From Candidatus Delongbacteria bacterium (GTDB taxonomy: Bacteria > CAIWAD01), in assembly GCA_020634015.1 (NCBI GenBank), contig JACKCN010000007.1:1-64000 (forward strand): DNA of 64,000 bases. Direction: 5' to 3'. Numbering within the stretch: position 1 is the stretch's first letter; each line of letters begins with the position of its first letter. This document shows positions 1-9,075 of the stretch, piece by piece. The notes beneath the pieces are model-generated. The model saw only the letters and a list, made by a program, of their open reading frames with translations. It had not been told where the DNA came from and did not search any database. The position numbers and the translations under genes were made by a program.

Positions 1-1356
1 TCGACTAACTCCCGCATTACAGTAATTGATTGTGAAAATCTCGCTGGCGGAATTCAGGTGGGTCCGAATGCCAATGCGACACATATTTCTGGTGTCACAA
101 TACGGAATGGAAGCAGATTTAATGGGGGTGGCATAATCGCTACAAGCTCCTGCAATGTGACTAACTGCAGAATTCATGACTGCATAGCAACTGATGGTTC
201 AAATGGCGGTGGCATATATGCATCATATACATCGTTGACGATAACGAAGTGCGTGATCTACAACTGCAGTGCGGATAACGGCGGAGGCGTCTTTCATCAT
301 GTGCCGACACATGAATCACAAAATCCTTGGTACGATATAGAAGTATCCAGATCTACAATATGCAACAATACTGGCAGACTGGTCAATACGGTTGGAGGAG
401 TGAAATTTGATTATGCTTCAATCTTGCATGAGCATTCAAACATATTTTGGGGAAATACTGGTACTGAAGGAACTGTGTCTTCAAGTCAAATTTGGGGCAA
501 CGGCCCCAACTACCATGGGTGGAGTGACATTCAAGGATGGACGAGCGGAGTAAACGGATTGATCAACGAGGACCCGCAATTCTTGCTTGAAACTGAAGGT
601 GATTTTCGTCTTGCCAGTACTTCGCCGTGTATCGACGCAGGACAAACAGGTTTGTTGGATCCAGATGGAGCACAAATCGAGATGGGGGCAGAGCAGTATT
701 GCGAATCGTCAAGTCTGGCGTTCACTACACCGGAATTGATCACTACAGAACCAGGACAGGGTGCAGACTTCCAGCTAGATCTTTGGGCAACGTGTAGGCT
801 TGTAGATGTCGACAGTCTCACAATCTCCGGTTCATCATTCTACCTTTCCAGTGGGCTATCTGTGGTTCAGCCGATGGTGTCGAACTATGTAGGTTTAGTA
901 TTCGCGCCTATAGTGCAAGGGGTTCACCGAGATACCTTGCATGTTTGGGCAGATACAGACTCAAGTAATACAGACAATCCTAGACACCATACAATTCCAT
1001 TGGTCGGTGAAGCGGGCCCCATCCCCTTACCCGTTATGGATCTGTCAATCAGCATCCTTCCGGATGATTCCGCACGACTTGAATGGTCTCCTGTTACCGA
1101 AACCATCTATGGCAATCCGGTTGTACCTGACTACTACTTGATCTTCTACAACGAGCTTGATCCCCAGGTTGAGGCCTATTGGTACTACCAAGGGGCAACT
1201 GAAACACCAGGATACACGCACTTCCTTGTGACCCGCTTCCGAAGTCTGATGAGTTATCGTGTGGTTGCTTGGAAGGGGATCAATCCTGGATTGCTTGGAT
1301 TTTTGCCTGGTGATCCAATCAACAGACTTTATGACTTGTCGACACAACACAACTAG
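1..1356 (+). CDS. Secreted right-handed beta-helix protein, 5' end outside window
   Basis: The frame is open from the first base, so the gene begins before the window; 451 residues are visible and no signal peptide can be judged. The first ~180 residues are Asn/Gly/Cys-rich imperfect repeats of the parallel beta-helix type (for example VIDCENLAG, VTIRNGSRFNGGGI). They are followed by the ending seen in choice-of-anchor Q proteins (DPQF, then SPCIDAG near residue 215). The last ~100 residues (from about 345, LEWSPV) look like a fibronectin type III domain. Such proteins are exported and act at the surface, often on carbohydrate, but no catalytic residues can be named. Only 9 bases separate it from the next gene, whose AGGAAG ribosome site overlaps this stop codon, so the two are probably co-transcribed. 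Base composition is clearly more AT-rich than the genes beyond 12.3 kb. Confidence 0.8.
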   Translation, partial: STNSRITVIDCENLAGGIQVGPNANATHISGVTIRNGSRFNGGGIIATSSCNVTNCRIHDCIATDGSNGGGIYASYTSLTITKCVIYNCSADNGGGVFHHVPTHESQNPWYDIEVSRSTICNNTGRLVNTVGGVKFDYASILHEHSNIFWGNTGTEGTVSSSQIWGNGPNYHGWSDIQGWTSGVNGLINEDPQFLLETEGDFRLASTSPCIDAGQTGLLDPDGAQIEMGAEQYCESSSLAFTTPELITTEPGQGADFQLDLWATCRLVDVDSLTISGSSFYLSSGLSVVQPMVSNYVGLVFAPIVQGVHRDTLHVWADTDSSNTDNPRHHTIPLVGEAGPIPLPVMDLSISILPDDSARLEWSPVTETIYGNPVVPDYYLIFYNELDPQVEAYWYYQGATETPGYTHFLVTRFRSLMSYRVVAWKGINPGLLGFLPGDPINRLYDLSTQHN

Positions 1357-1365
1357 GAAGAAATC

Positions 1366-4300
1366 ATGGATAGCGAGATAAATTCTTTCACTTTTGGCTT
1401 GTTGTGCCTTTTCGTGCATTCCATCGCATTTGCACAAATACTTCGGCCAATTCACTTCTATGACTTCGACAATGGATTGGTCGAAGACCAAGTTGGTCAA
1501 GAAGATGGGACATTACTGAATGGCGCAGGTATCGTTGGTGGTCAACTCGTATTGGATGGCGTTGACGATTATGTAGAATTTGCAGAACACTTGATCCCAA
1601 CCCAAGGTGATTTCACTGTATCTATGTTTGTACTGCAGGCCAATCTCCAAACATCAAATGCTGAATTCATTTCACAAGGCCAGGCCGGTGAGTTTGTTCC
1701 GTTCTATATTGGCCATCAGCATCAAAGATTGATTCGTGTTGGTGATGACTGGCAAAATAGCGGTACTCTGTTTCCCAACGACAATGCAATGCACCATGTG
1801 GCAGTAGTTAGAAGTGCAGCAGATACGAAGTTGTACTTGGATAGATCCTTTGTTTCATCTCGTGGACAGGCAATCTTGTTCTCTGCAGGAGGAACATTTA
1901 CGCGAATCGGTCGGCAATATGATGGAATGGGTGAACACTTTGATGGTTTGATTGATGAAGTTGCAATTTTTGACCAAGCACTGGACCCGCTAGATATTGT
2001 CTACTTGTCGAACGGTAATCCCCAATTCCTGGGTATTGCAAACGAATCATTTGACCACGCAGGCAGCATGCCCAACGGTTGGACCATCCAATCCCAGTCA
2101 GCAACCCTTACCACCCCTTGGGTCCCTATCCAGGAAGCTGAGGATGACTGGACAATCCAAACGTCACACACGGCATTCGATCCTGTGTTCGATGAATGGC
2201 TGATCAGCCCTGTATATGACCTGACATGGTTCCAGGACATCACAATGGGGTTCACCCAGAACTACATCCATGCCGGGTCCAGTGCTGCTGTGCGCTATTC
2301 CATCAACGGTGGACTGTCTTGGAACACCTTGCAGACCTTCACCGCGTCAACCACTGGTGCTTTCAGTACCGATGTGTCCAGCTGGGCTGATGGCAGTGCC
2401 AATGTTCGGTTTGCATTCCGGTTCATCGCAAGCGCACCAACGGGCGGCTCGTTCTGGCGGATTGATGACTTCTATCTGGATGGCATCCCGGCACCACCGC
2501 ATACGGATACGCCTTTGCCTTCACAACCCCCGATTCCCTGGCTTTCAACATCCGGTGTGATCGGTTGCTCCTGGCATCATCCTCAGACCGTGTCCGGATC
2601 TGATCTAGGAGTTCGGATTGATGCAAATGGAGACGGAGACTATCTGGACGGCGGAGCCGAAGACTGGACTGCACTACCCGATCAAACAGACGAAATCGAT
2701 CTGCTGGTTCAATCTGCCGTCACCTTCGCGACCAATGGGCTGTACCGTTTCGAATTCCGTAGTCACAGCGGTGCAGGAGCTTGGGGATACTCCGGCACCG
2801 GTGGTGTTGAAGGCATTGCAGATGACTGGTACGTGATCGTCAATGCTGATCTGGATCCTCCTGTGTTCAGCGACTACTTGCCGATTGGTCAACCCAATCC
2901 GTCCTGGACAGCTTCCCATTCGTTCAACCTTGGCGTTACCATTGTGGACTCAGGCTCCAGCGTGGATGCTACCACACTGGATTGGCGGATCGACTGGAAT
3001 CACAACGGGATCTTTGATGGGCCTTTGGAAGACTGGGCAACCCTTTCAGGGTATACGTCGGGTCCGCAGATCATTGTGCTGGAAACCTTGCAACTGACTG
3101 AAGATGGTCAGTACCGTGTGCAGTTCCGCGCAACCGATGCGGCAGGTAACACAGCCAGCAGTGACATGGTGTTGGTACGATCTGACACAACTCCACCCAC
3201 CATATCCAATCTGTTCACCTCCGGAGCAAGCAACAACGCCGTCGAGCTGATCTTCTCCCTTGCAACTGACCTGAGCTTCCATGCCTATGAAGTGCATGTG
3301 TCAACGGATGCTCAAGTCACCCTTGATGATCCAATCTGGGGGCCACAACAGGATTCTGACCTGAACACCAGAACAACCACCGTGACCACTGTCGCTGGTT
3401 TGCAACCCGGTACCGGGTATTGGTTCAAGCTCTGGGCCAGGGATCAAGCGGGCAATGTCAACGTCGGATCCAATGTGGTGCAGAAGGTCACAGGCGGCAC
3501 ACCGCTTGCCGCTGTGCAGGATCTGCATGCTGCTGTCGATTCAAGTGGCATCCGCTTGACCTGGACTCCCCCCACTACCGATGTGAATGGAGATGTACCG
3601 GTAGCCATCGAGCGCTATGAAGTCCATGCTTCTGATTTCCCTTGGTTCACTCCCAATGCGGAAACCCGGATTGCAACCACGACAGACCCACAATACGTGA
3701 TCTCCCAACAGCGAACTCAATCCATCATGGCCTTCTACCGGGTCGTTGCCATTGGCAGTGGATTGGGTGCGCCTTTGACGGGCATGCGACTGGTTCCTTC
3801 GGGTTCATTCACCATGGGTCCCGATGCCAATGGACATGGAAGTGCCCACCCGGTGACCCTGACCCATGACTTCTGGATGGACGTCACCGAAGTCACCAAC
3901 CAAGACTACCTGAATGTGTTGCAGTGGGCCTATGACCAGGGCCATGTAACGGCCTCAGCCACGACGGTACAGGCTTATGGCCTGGAACTGGTCAATCTGG
4001 ATGATCCGGACTGCGAGCTGGCCTTCGATACTGAAACCGGTGTGTTCACGCTGCTGGCCCGAGACCACACAACCGAATACGGGGGCCCTGGTTCAGCCTA
4101 TCCCAATGGCTATGACCCCGGTAGACACCCCGTCAAGGAAGTCACATGGTATGGAGCCGCCTGTTATTGCGATTGGCGAAGTCTGCACGAAGGTCTGGTG
4201 CCGTTCTATCAAGGCAACTGGAGTACGGATTCAAGCCACAATCCCTACGCATCCGAAGGGTACAGACTGCCCACCGAAGCCGAATGGGAGTACACGGCCC

Positions 4301-5304
4301 GCTACAACGATGATCGCCTGTATCCCTGGGGCAACACTGAACCATTGGGATGCGAGTATGCCAACCTGAATTGTGTGGGGTGGTCGAAGACCGTCGGTCT
4401 CTATCCCTTGAGCGACAATGCATTGGGTATCAAAGACCTGATCGGAAACATCCTGGAATACACCAATGACTTCTATGGCGCTGAGTACAATCTGCTGGAA
4501 ACGACTGATCCAATCGGAGTCGCTTCAGGAACACGACGGGCATGCCGTGGAAGTGACTTCGGTAATGCTCCGTTGGTGTACGCACAATCCACGACGCGTC
4601 AGGGATACACGATCGGGACAAGTCGTGCGTGGATAGGGTTTAGAGTGGTAAGGACTCGAGCAATTGTAGTTGATTCCTTGAGCATTGGGCTAGTAGGACA
4701 CTACCCACTTGACGCCAATGGGATGGATTTGAGTTCCAATCTGAACCACGGCATTGTACATGGAGCTGTTGGGGCAGTGGATCGTCATGGTATCGCTGAT
4801 AATGCGATGAGCTTTAACGGTGAATCAGATTACATCGACTGTGGAAGTTCGATGGACTTTGACTTCCAAGGAGCATTTTCAATCTGCGCCTGGTCACAAA
4901 CAAATCATCTTCATTCAAATGCTGGGTTGGTTGGACGTTGGAATGGTGAATCAGGTGGTGTAAACCAATATGTACTTCAAGCAAACTCAACGGGAATCCA
5001 TGCTCATATATTCACAACGTCTCAATTCACGCTCTCGGGAGAACCGTCGTACTTTGACGACTTGTGGCATTTCTACGTGGTGACTTGGGATGGGCAAGAA
5101 TTGAGACTTTACTGTGATGCTGAACTCTCAGACGCTGTGACTACGAACAGCACTATGCAATCATCTGCTCAGGAGCTCACCATAGGCCGCTATGCAGAAG
5201 GCGTATCCGGACCACAGAACTACTTCCAAGGAAAGATCGATGAAATAAGACTGTATAGCCGTGCACTTCGACACGCCGAAGTTCTAATGCTATTCTCTGA
5301 ATGA
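1366..5304 (+). CDS. Large secreted modular protein: LamG, choice-of-anchor J, FnIII, FGE-fold, LamG
   Basis: A 1312-residue protein with an N-terminal signal peptide (hydrophobic stretch FGLLCLFVHSIAFA). Domains in order: concanavalin A-like LamG (about 28-225); choice-of-anchor J/MAM-like (226-375); two related beta-sandwich modules with Asp-rich NGDGDY-type loops (390-600); two fibronectin type III-like domains (about 608-805); a formylglycine-generating-enzyme/SUMF1-like domain (806-1100; GSFTMG, DVTEVTNQDY, RLPTEAEWEY, YPWGN); and a second LamG domain (1109-1312). The Cys pair used by true formylglycine-generating enzymes is not visible near GFRVVR, so the FGE fold is probably structural or ligand-binding rather than catalytic. 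It is paralogous to the gene at 5456-8212. GC content changes at domain borders: the two LamG ends are AT-rich and the middle less so, suggesting domain shuffling. A surface adhesin or glycan-binding role is inferred. Confidence 0.85.
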   Translation: MDSEINSFTFGLLCLFVHSIAFAQILRPIHFYDFDNGLVEDQVGQEDGTLLNGAGIVGGQLVLDGVDDYVEFAEHLIPTQGDFTVSMFVLQANLQTSNAEFISQGQAGEFVPFYIGHQHQRLIRVGDDWQNSGTLFPNDNAMHHVAVVRSAADTKLYLDRSFVSSRGQAILFSAGGTFTRIGRQYDGMGEHFDGLIDEVAIFDQALDPLDIVYLSNGNPQFLGIANESFDHAGSMPNGWTIQSQSATLTTPWVPIQEAEDDWTIQTSHTAFDPVFDEWLISPVYDLTWFQDITMGFTQNYIHAGSSAAVRYSINGGLSWNTLQTFTASTTGAFSTDVSSWADGSANVRFAFRFIASAPTGGSFWRIDDFYLDGIPAPPHTDTPLPSQPPIPWLSTSGVIGCSWHHPQTVSGSDLGVRIDANGDGDYLDGGAEDWTALPDQTDEIDLLVQSAVTFATNGLYRFEFRSHSGAGAWGYSGTGGVEGIADDWYVIVNADLDPPVFSDYLPIGQPNPSWTASHSFNLGVTIVDSGSSVDATTLDWRIDWNHNGIFDGPLEDWATLSGYTSGPQIIVLETLQLTEDGQYRVQFRATDAAGNTASSDMVLVRSDTTPPTISNLFTSGASNNAVELIFSLATDLSFHAYEVHVSTDAQVTLDDPIWGPQQDSDLNTRTTTVTTVAGLQPGTGYWFKLWARDQAGNVNVGSNVVQKVTGGTPLAAVQDLHAAVDSSGIRLTWTPPTTDVNGDVPVAIERYEVHASDFPWFTPNAETRIATTTDPQYVISQQRTQSIMAFYRVVAIGSGLGAPLTGMRLVPSGSFTMGPDANGHGSAHPVTLTHDFWMDVTEVTNQDYLNVLQWAYDQGHVTASATTVQAYGLELVNLDDPDCELAFDTETGVFTLLARDHTTEYGGPGSAYPNGYDPGRHPVKEVTWYGAACYCDWRSLHEGLVPFYQGNWSTDSSHNPYASEGYRLPTEAEWEYTARYNDDRLYPWGNTEPLGCEYANLNCVGWSKTVGLYPLSDNALGIKDLIGNILEYTNDFYGAEYNLLETTDPIGVASGTRRACRGSDFGNAPLVYAQSTTRQGYTIGTSRAWIGFRVVRTRAIVVDSLSIGLVGHYPLDANGMDLSSNLNHGIVHGAVGAVDRHGIADNAMSFNGESDYIDCGSSMDFDFQGAFSICAWSQTNHLHSNAGLVGRWNGESGGVNQYVLQANSTGIHAHIFTTSQFTLSGEPSYFDDLWHFYVVTWDGQELRLYCDAELSDAVTTNSTMQSSAQELTIGRYAEGVSGPQNYFQGKIDEIRLYSRALRHAEVLMLFSE

Positions 5305-5459
5305 GCAGACTAAGAAAACCAGTTATCCTTTTGGTGGATGACGAATGCCGTAGCATTCGACTACGCCCTGTTGTATCATCGCGGACAACCAGCGATAGCT
5401 TTCCGAATGACCAGTACACTGGAAAACGGGAACGTGCAGAGCATTGGAGTCAGATATGA
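5301..5459 (+). CDS. Possible 52-residue coupled ORF between two surface-protein genes
   Basis: The ATG overlaps the stop of the upstream gene (ATGA at 5301-5304) and its own TGA overlaps the ATG of the next gene (ATGA at 5456-5459), an arrangement typical of translational coupling. The predicted peptide begins MSRLRKPVILLVDDE, which resembles the first beta-strand and acidic pocket of a response-regulator receiver domain, but the similarity ends after about 20 residues and the rest is polar. It may be a decayed receiver remnant, a leader that carries ribosomes to the next gene, or chance. No good ribosome site of its own is visible. Unknown function; low confidence that it is translated. Confidence 0.3.
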   Translation: MSRLRKPVILLVDDECRSIRLRPVVSSRTTSDSFPNDQYTGKRERAEHWSQI

Positions 5460-8212
5460 AAATCTATGTGGCCATCACAATTGCATTGGTAGTCAATACT
5501 AGCAAGGCAGAGTATTGGATTGATTTCGATCCAATCCTGTTCTCCGGCAGCGCGGCACCCGCGCACGTCTATGCGGACATCGGCTTTGCCCCTGGCAACA
5601 GCTATGAAGCCGATTTTAGCGGCCCGTCCGGCTTCCCCCTTATGTACCACGCGGTCTGGACGCGGGACGCCGAGATCCTCAGCCCCACCCCGATCAACTC
5701 GTTCACCATTGATTATGGGTGCGGCACCGAAACCGTGACGATTCCCCCATTCTCGGTCTTCTACATTCCGGGACCGGCCAATCCTCCTTGGGAACCGACC
5801 ACATTCTCATCGATGTTTTGTGATGGAATAACCCCTCCTGAGCTCTATACATACCAAGAACACTTTAATGCAGGCGGGCAGCTCTCTCTTGGATGGACTG
5901 TCCAGTCCCAATCCGCCACACTGACAACACCATGGGCCCCTATCTTGGAATCCGGAAATGATTGGGCCGTCCAAACATCGCAGACCGCCTTCAGTGTCCC
6001 ACAAGTGGAATGGTTGATCAGCCCTGTATTCAACATAACGGGATACCAAGACATCGAACTGGGCTACACCCACAACTACACGCATGCCAGTTCTACAGCC
6101 ACTGTCAAGTACTCCACCAACGGTGGCGTAGCTTGGCAGGATCTGATGTCCTATGAGGCAACGATCAGTGGAAACGTCGTAACTGACATTTCATCTTGGG
6201 CAGACGGTGCCACCAATGTTCGATTTGCTTTTGTGTTCACGGGGCAATTCGTCGTTGGTGGGGCTTCTTGGCGCATAGATGACTTCTTTCTCAATGGCGT
6301 GCTTACCCCACCGATTGCAAATGCTCCTGTACCTTCACAGCCACCTGCTATCTGGAATGGACTTGTCGGAACGGTGGGCTGCACTTGGACACACCCGCTT
6401 GGGGTTTCCGGCTCAGACCTTGAAATTCGCATCGATTCCAATGGGGACGGGGACTATTCGGATGGAGGTTCTGAAGACTGGACTGCCTTACCTGGTACAA
6501 TTGATGCAGGGACGCTGGAAGTTGCAGCACAAGTAGCCTATGCAAATGACGGCTTGCACCAAGCATTCGAATTGCGAGCCCGAAGTGGGACTAGTCTATG
6601 GGGATACAGTGGCACAAGCGGAACTGAAGGCATTTCAGATGACTGGTATGTCAGCATTGTCGAACCAGATTCCATTCCCCCCACTTCATCTACTCTGTTG
6701 ACAGGCGGAAGTAGTGCAAACAGTGTGACGTTGTTGTTTTTGCCAACGGTTGAAGACCACTTCGCCCGGTACGAGTTCAGATGTTCGACTGATTCCCTGG
6801 TCGATGAATCCGATCTGCTGTGGACCGATAGCGACGATCCTACACTTGCCCAGATCGGCACTTACACGACAACGGTTACTGGTTTGGCATCCGGAACTGC
6901 ATGGTACTTCCGTATGTGGGCTGTAGATCAAGCTGCTAACAGAAGCCCGGCATCCAACCGTGTTCGGAAGGTGACAGAAGGTTCGCAGGTATTTCCAGTG
7001 ACTGATCTGCATGCAGCCGTTCAAGGTAACGGGATTCAACTGACTTGGACCGCACCTACCACAGATATCTACGGGCAATCCCCTGTGGCCATAGAACATT
7101 TTGAAGTGCACTCATCCGTGGATCCCTTCTTCACACCGAATGCAGGAACAAGGATTGGAACGACTTCCGGGACATCGTACTTCGTGAGCACTCCTGGTGG
7201 CGATGTTCGGTCGTGCTTCAAGGTTGTTGTTGTTGGGGCGGGGCATGGAAATCCGTTTCCTGTTCCAATGATTCTTGTACCTGCTGGCACATTCATGATG
7301 GGAGCAGACAATGGAGAAAATGCAGTACTACACGAAGTAACCCTTACAAAGTCATTTTGGCTTGGGAGATACGAAGTGACTAACCAACAGTACGTCGAGT
7401 ACTTGAATTGGGCAATCAGCCATAATCGTATTCACGTTAGTGAAAGTACAATCACGGGAATTAATGTCTACTCCAATGTGACAGAACAAATACTGACAAC
7501 AATTCGAAATGGATCTGGTCAGTGGTCAGAGATTAGATACATCGATAGTGAAAACCGTTTTACAGTAGAACCTAGTTCTTGGATTGCTGGTGATACAGGA
7601 CCTGGGTATGCATATCCGTTAGGCTATGACCCATCCTCCTTGCCTGTTACGGCAGTGAGCTGGCACGGTGCGGCACTGTACTGCAATTGGCTGAGTAATC
7701 AGGAAAGTTTAGAAGAGTATTACGGAACTGGCAGTGGTGTGGGCATCCCAAGCAGTACCGGATCAGGAAATCCCTACAACGCCACTGGATATAGGCTGCC
7801 CACATCCGCAGAATGGGAAAGAGCGGCCCGGTACAACGACAGTAGAGAATACCCATGGGGAGACTCAGAACCTAACTGCGATCTCGCAAACTCGCGCCAC
7901 GGCGGTGTTTGTTTAGGATGGACTTCTGAGGCATCTGCATACACTGAAGGGGAATCACAACTTGGCTTCAATTGTCTGGCGGGAAATGTAAATGAATGGT
8001 GCAATGATCGCGTGTATCTTTACTCCCCAAATCCTGTTACGGACCCAATTGGTAGTACTTATGCTGGAAACTCTCAAAGAGTTACTCGGGGGGGGCACTA
8101 TTCTTCACCTGCATCAGAGTTACAGAACTATATGGGCCTCGATAGAGCCGATCCAGGCGTTGTAGAATGGGTCTACGGATTTCGAGTTTGCAGAGTATAC
8201 GCAGTTAATTGA
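5456..8212 (+). CDS. Secreted modular protein: choice-of-anchor J, FnIII, C-terminal FGE/lectin-like fold
   Basis: 918 residues if started at the ATG at 5456, chosen because TTGGAG lies about 6 bases upstream and a signal peptide (MKIYVAITIALVVNTSKA) follows directly; a TTG four codons earlier is less likely. After a ~115-residue unique region come choice-of-anchor J (about 132-285), an NGDGDY-containing sandwich module (about 290-400), two FnIII-like domains (405-600) and a formylglycine-enzyme-like domain that runs to the C-terminus (603-918; GTFMMG, EVTNQQY, RLPTSAEWER, YPWGDSEP, RGGHYSS, GFRVCR). The catalytic Cys pair of true FGEs is not seen. Domain order matches the upstream paralogue minus its LamG caps. 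Placing the FGE/C-lectin fold at the extreme C-terminus is the layout of diversity-generating-retroelement target proteins, but no reverse transcriptase is present here. A run of eight G lies inside the last domain (8088-8095). Confidence 0.85.
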   Translation: MKIYVAITIALVVNTSKAEYWIDFDPILFSGSAAPAHVYADIGFAPGNSYEADFSGPSGFPLMYHAVWTRDAEILSPTPINSFTIDYGCGTETVTIPPFSVFYIPGPANPPWEPTTFSSMFCDGITPPELYTYQEHFNAGGQLSLGWTVQSQSATLTTPWAPILESGNDWAVQTSQTAFSVPQVEWLISPVFNITGYQDIELGYTHNYTHASSTATVKYSTNGGVAWQDLMSYEATISGNVVTDISSWADGATNVRFAFVFTGQFVVGGASWRIDDFFLNGVLTPPIANAPVPSQPPAIWNGLVGTVGCTWTHPLGVSGSDLEIRIDSNGDGDYSDGGSEDWTALPGTIDAGTLEVAAQVAYANDGLHQAFELRARSGTSLWGYSGTSGTEGISDDWYVSIVEPDSIPPTSSTLLTGGSSANSVTLLFLPTVEDHFARYEFRCSTDSLVDESDLLWTDSDDPTLAQIGTYTTTVTGLASGTAWYFRMWAVDQAANRSPASNRVRKVTEGSQVFPVTDLHAAVQGNGIQLTWTAPTTDIYGQSPVAIEHFEVHSSVDPFFTPNAGTRIGTTSGTSYFVSTPGGDVRSCFKVVVVGAGHGNPFPVPMILVPAGTFMMGADNGENAVLHEVTLTKSFWLGRYEVTNQQYVEYLNWAISHNRIHVSESTITGINVYSNVTEQILTTIRNGSGQWSEIRYIDSENRFTVEPSSWIAGDTGPGYAYPLGYDPSSLPVTAVSWHGAALYCNWLSNQESLEEYYGTGSGVGIPSSTGSGNPYNATGYRLPTSAEWERAARYNDSREYPWGDSEPNCDLANSRHGGVCLGWTSEASAYTEGESQLGFNCLAGNVNEWCNDRVYLYSPNPVTDPIGSTYAGNSQRVTRGGHYSSPASELQNYMGLDRADPGVVEWVYGFRVCRVYAVN
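8088..8095 (+). repeat. G8 homopolymer inside a surface-protein gene
   Basis: Eight consecutive G residues encode the Arg-Gly-Gly of the conserved RGG motif near the 3' end of the preceding gene, in an otherwise AT-leaning stretch. Runs of this length can slip during replication and act as on/off switches in surface genes; they are also a common site of sequencing error. As given, the frame is intact. Confidence 0.6.
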
Positions 8213-8247
8213 AGCCACAACATTGCAAACACAAAGGGATCAAGTAA

Positions 8248-8273
8248 GGGGCTCCCAGTTTCCCAGGAGCCCC
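8248..8273. terminator. Hairpin between convergent genes
   Basis: A perfect 8-bp inverted repeat (GGGGCTCC at 8248-8255, GGAGCCCC at 8266-8273, 10-base loop) sits between the stop at 8212 and the minus-strand genes ending at 8279. There is no strong T run on either side, so efficiency as an intrinsic terminator is uncertain. Confidence 0.5.
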
Positions 8274-8278
8274 ACAGT

Positions 8279-8365
8279 TCACACTCTCGTCTTCCGAAAC
8301 AGCAAACGAATCAAGTTGATCAGCTCGCGCAAGGCATTGGCAATGTCTTCGTTCGACCGACTCAT
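8279..8365 (-). CDS. Possible 28-residue terminal ORF of the mobile module
   Basis: The ATG (8363-8365) overlaps the stop of the gene upstream in an ATGA junction, as do the other junctions of this cluster, and the ORF ends just before the 8248-8273 hairpin. The peptide is helical and basic at its end (ELINLIRLLFRKTR). The coupling and position are the only support; no family recognised. Confidence 0.3.
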   Translation of the reverse strand: MSRSNEDIANALRELINLIRLLFRKTRV

Positions 8366-9075
8366 GACTTGCCCTCCCCCGTTGCGTCACCTGGATCCGA
8401 GTAGTCATCCTTGACCACCGTGCCCAGCACATCATCGAAGACAGACCGGGCTTCCTTGACTTGTTCCAGCTCGAACTTGGTGATCAGCCGTTCCGCTGTC
8501 ATTACGACTTCTGCGTAGCGATAAGGCGGACGCTGGATGTCCTTCAGCTCAAACCGTGTATTGACAGCCACGTAAGGCACTTTGCTTCGTGCCAGACGCT
8601 GCACATAACGGTTCCACTGCTTGATACTCGTCGGTGACAAGGGAAAGACCCACAGGGCTAGTTCACCCTTTTCCGTAGGGGCGAGCACCAATAACCGCAC
8701 CTTGGGCTTGCAATGGCTACCAAAGCCGCTCAGGGAGCACGAGGCACACGATCCTGCTTGGGGGTTATCCACAGTAGGGTGACCATCCACCGCAGCACAC
8801 AAGGGCGCTGTAGCCCCTTCTTCGAAGATGGCGCGGATGTGTTGGTGTGCAATCACAATTCCAGACAGCTTGTTGCCTTTCAGTGGTTCCTGCACATCGT
8901 TCTCGTCTTCCAGACGGGGTCCGAGATCCAGAAACAGCTTGTGTTTGCCGGAAGGTGAATGTTCGACGCGTACACGGGGCAAGGACATGCGAACACCTTC
9001 GGTCATCCGATCCAGTTCTGCTTGCAGGTCCAGTTCCAGGGATGGCAACTGTTCCAGGGTGATGATGGGGTTCAT
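8362..9075 (-). CDS. Unknown phage/element protein with four central cysteines
   Basis: 237 residues, no signal peptide or membrane segment. The N-terminal third is acidic and a central region has a small Cys cluster (CAAVDGHP, then CASC and SHC between about residues 93 and 122) that could bind zinc or iron-sulfur. It is followed by a hydrophobic strand (RLLVLAP, LALWVFPLSP) and a C-terminal helix with an acidic tail. It overlaps the upstream PD-(D/E)XK nuclease by four bases (ATGA), so the two are probably made together. By context (nuclease plus DUF932 plus integrase) it may take part in element recombination or replication, perhaps as a single-strand-binding partner of the nuclease, but no family was recognised and this is inference. 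Confidence 0.65.
   Translation of the reverse strand: MNPIITLEQLPSLELDLQAELDRMTEGVRMSLPRVRVEHSPSGKHKLFLDLGPRLEDENDVQEPLKGNKLSGIVIAHQHIRAIFEEGATAPLCAAVDGHPTVDNPQAGSCASCSLSGFGSHCKPKVRLLVLAPTEKGELALWVFPLSPTSIKQWNRYVQRLARSKVPYVAVNTRFELKDIQRPPYRYAEVVMTAERLITKFELEQVKEARSVFDDVLGTVVKDDYSDPGDATGEGKS

Noticed and set aside
3781..4660. Active formylglycine-generating enzyme
   Set aside because: Fold motifs are present but the catalytic Cys pair is not seen, and no sulfatase gene is in the window.
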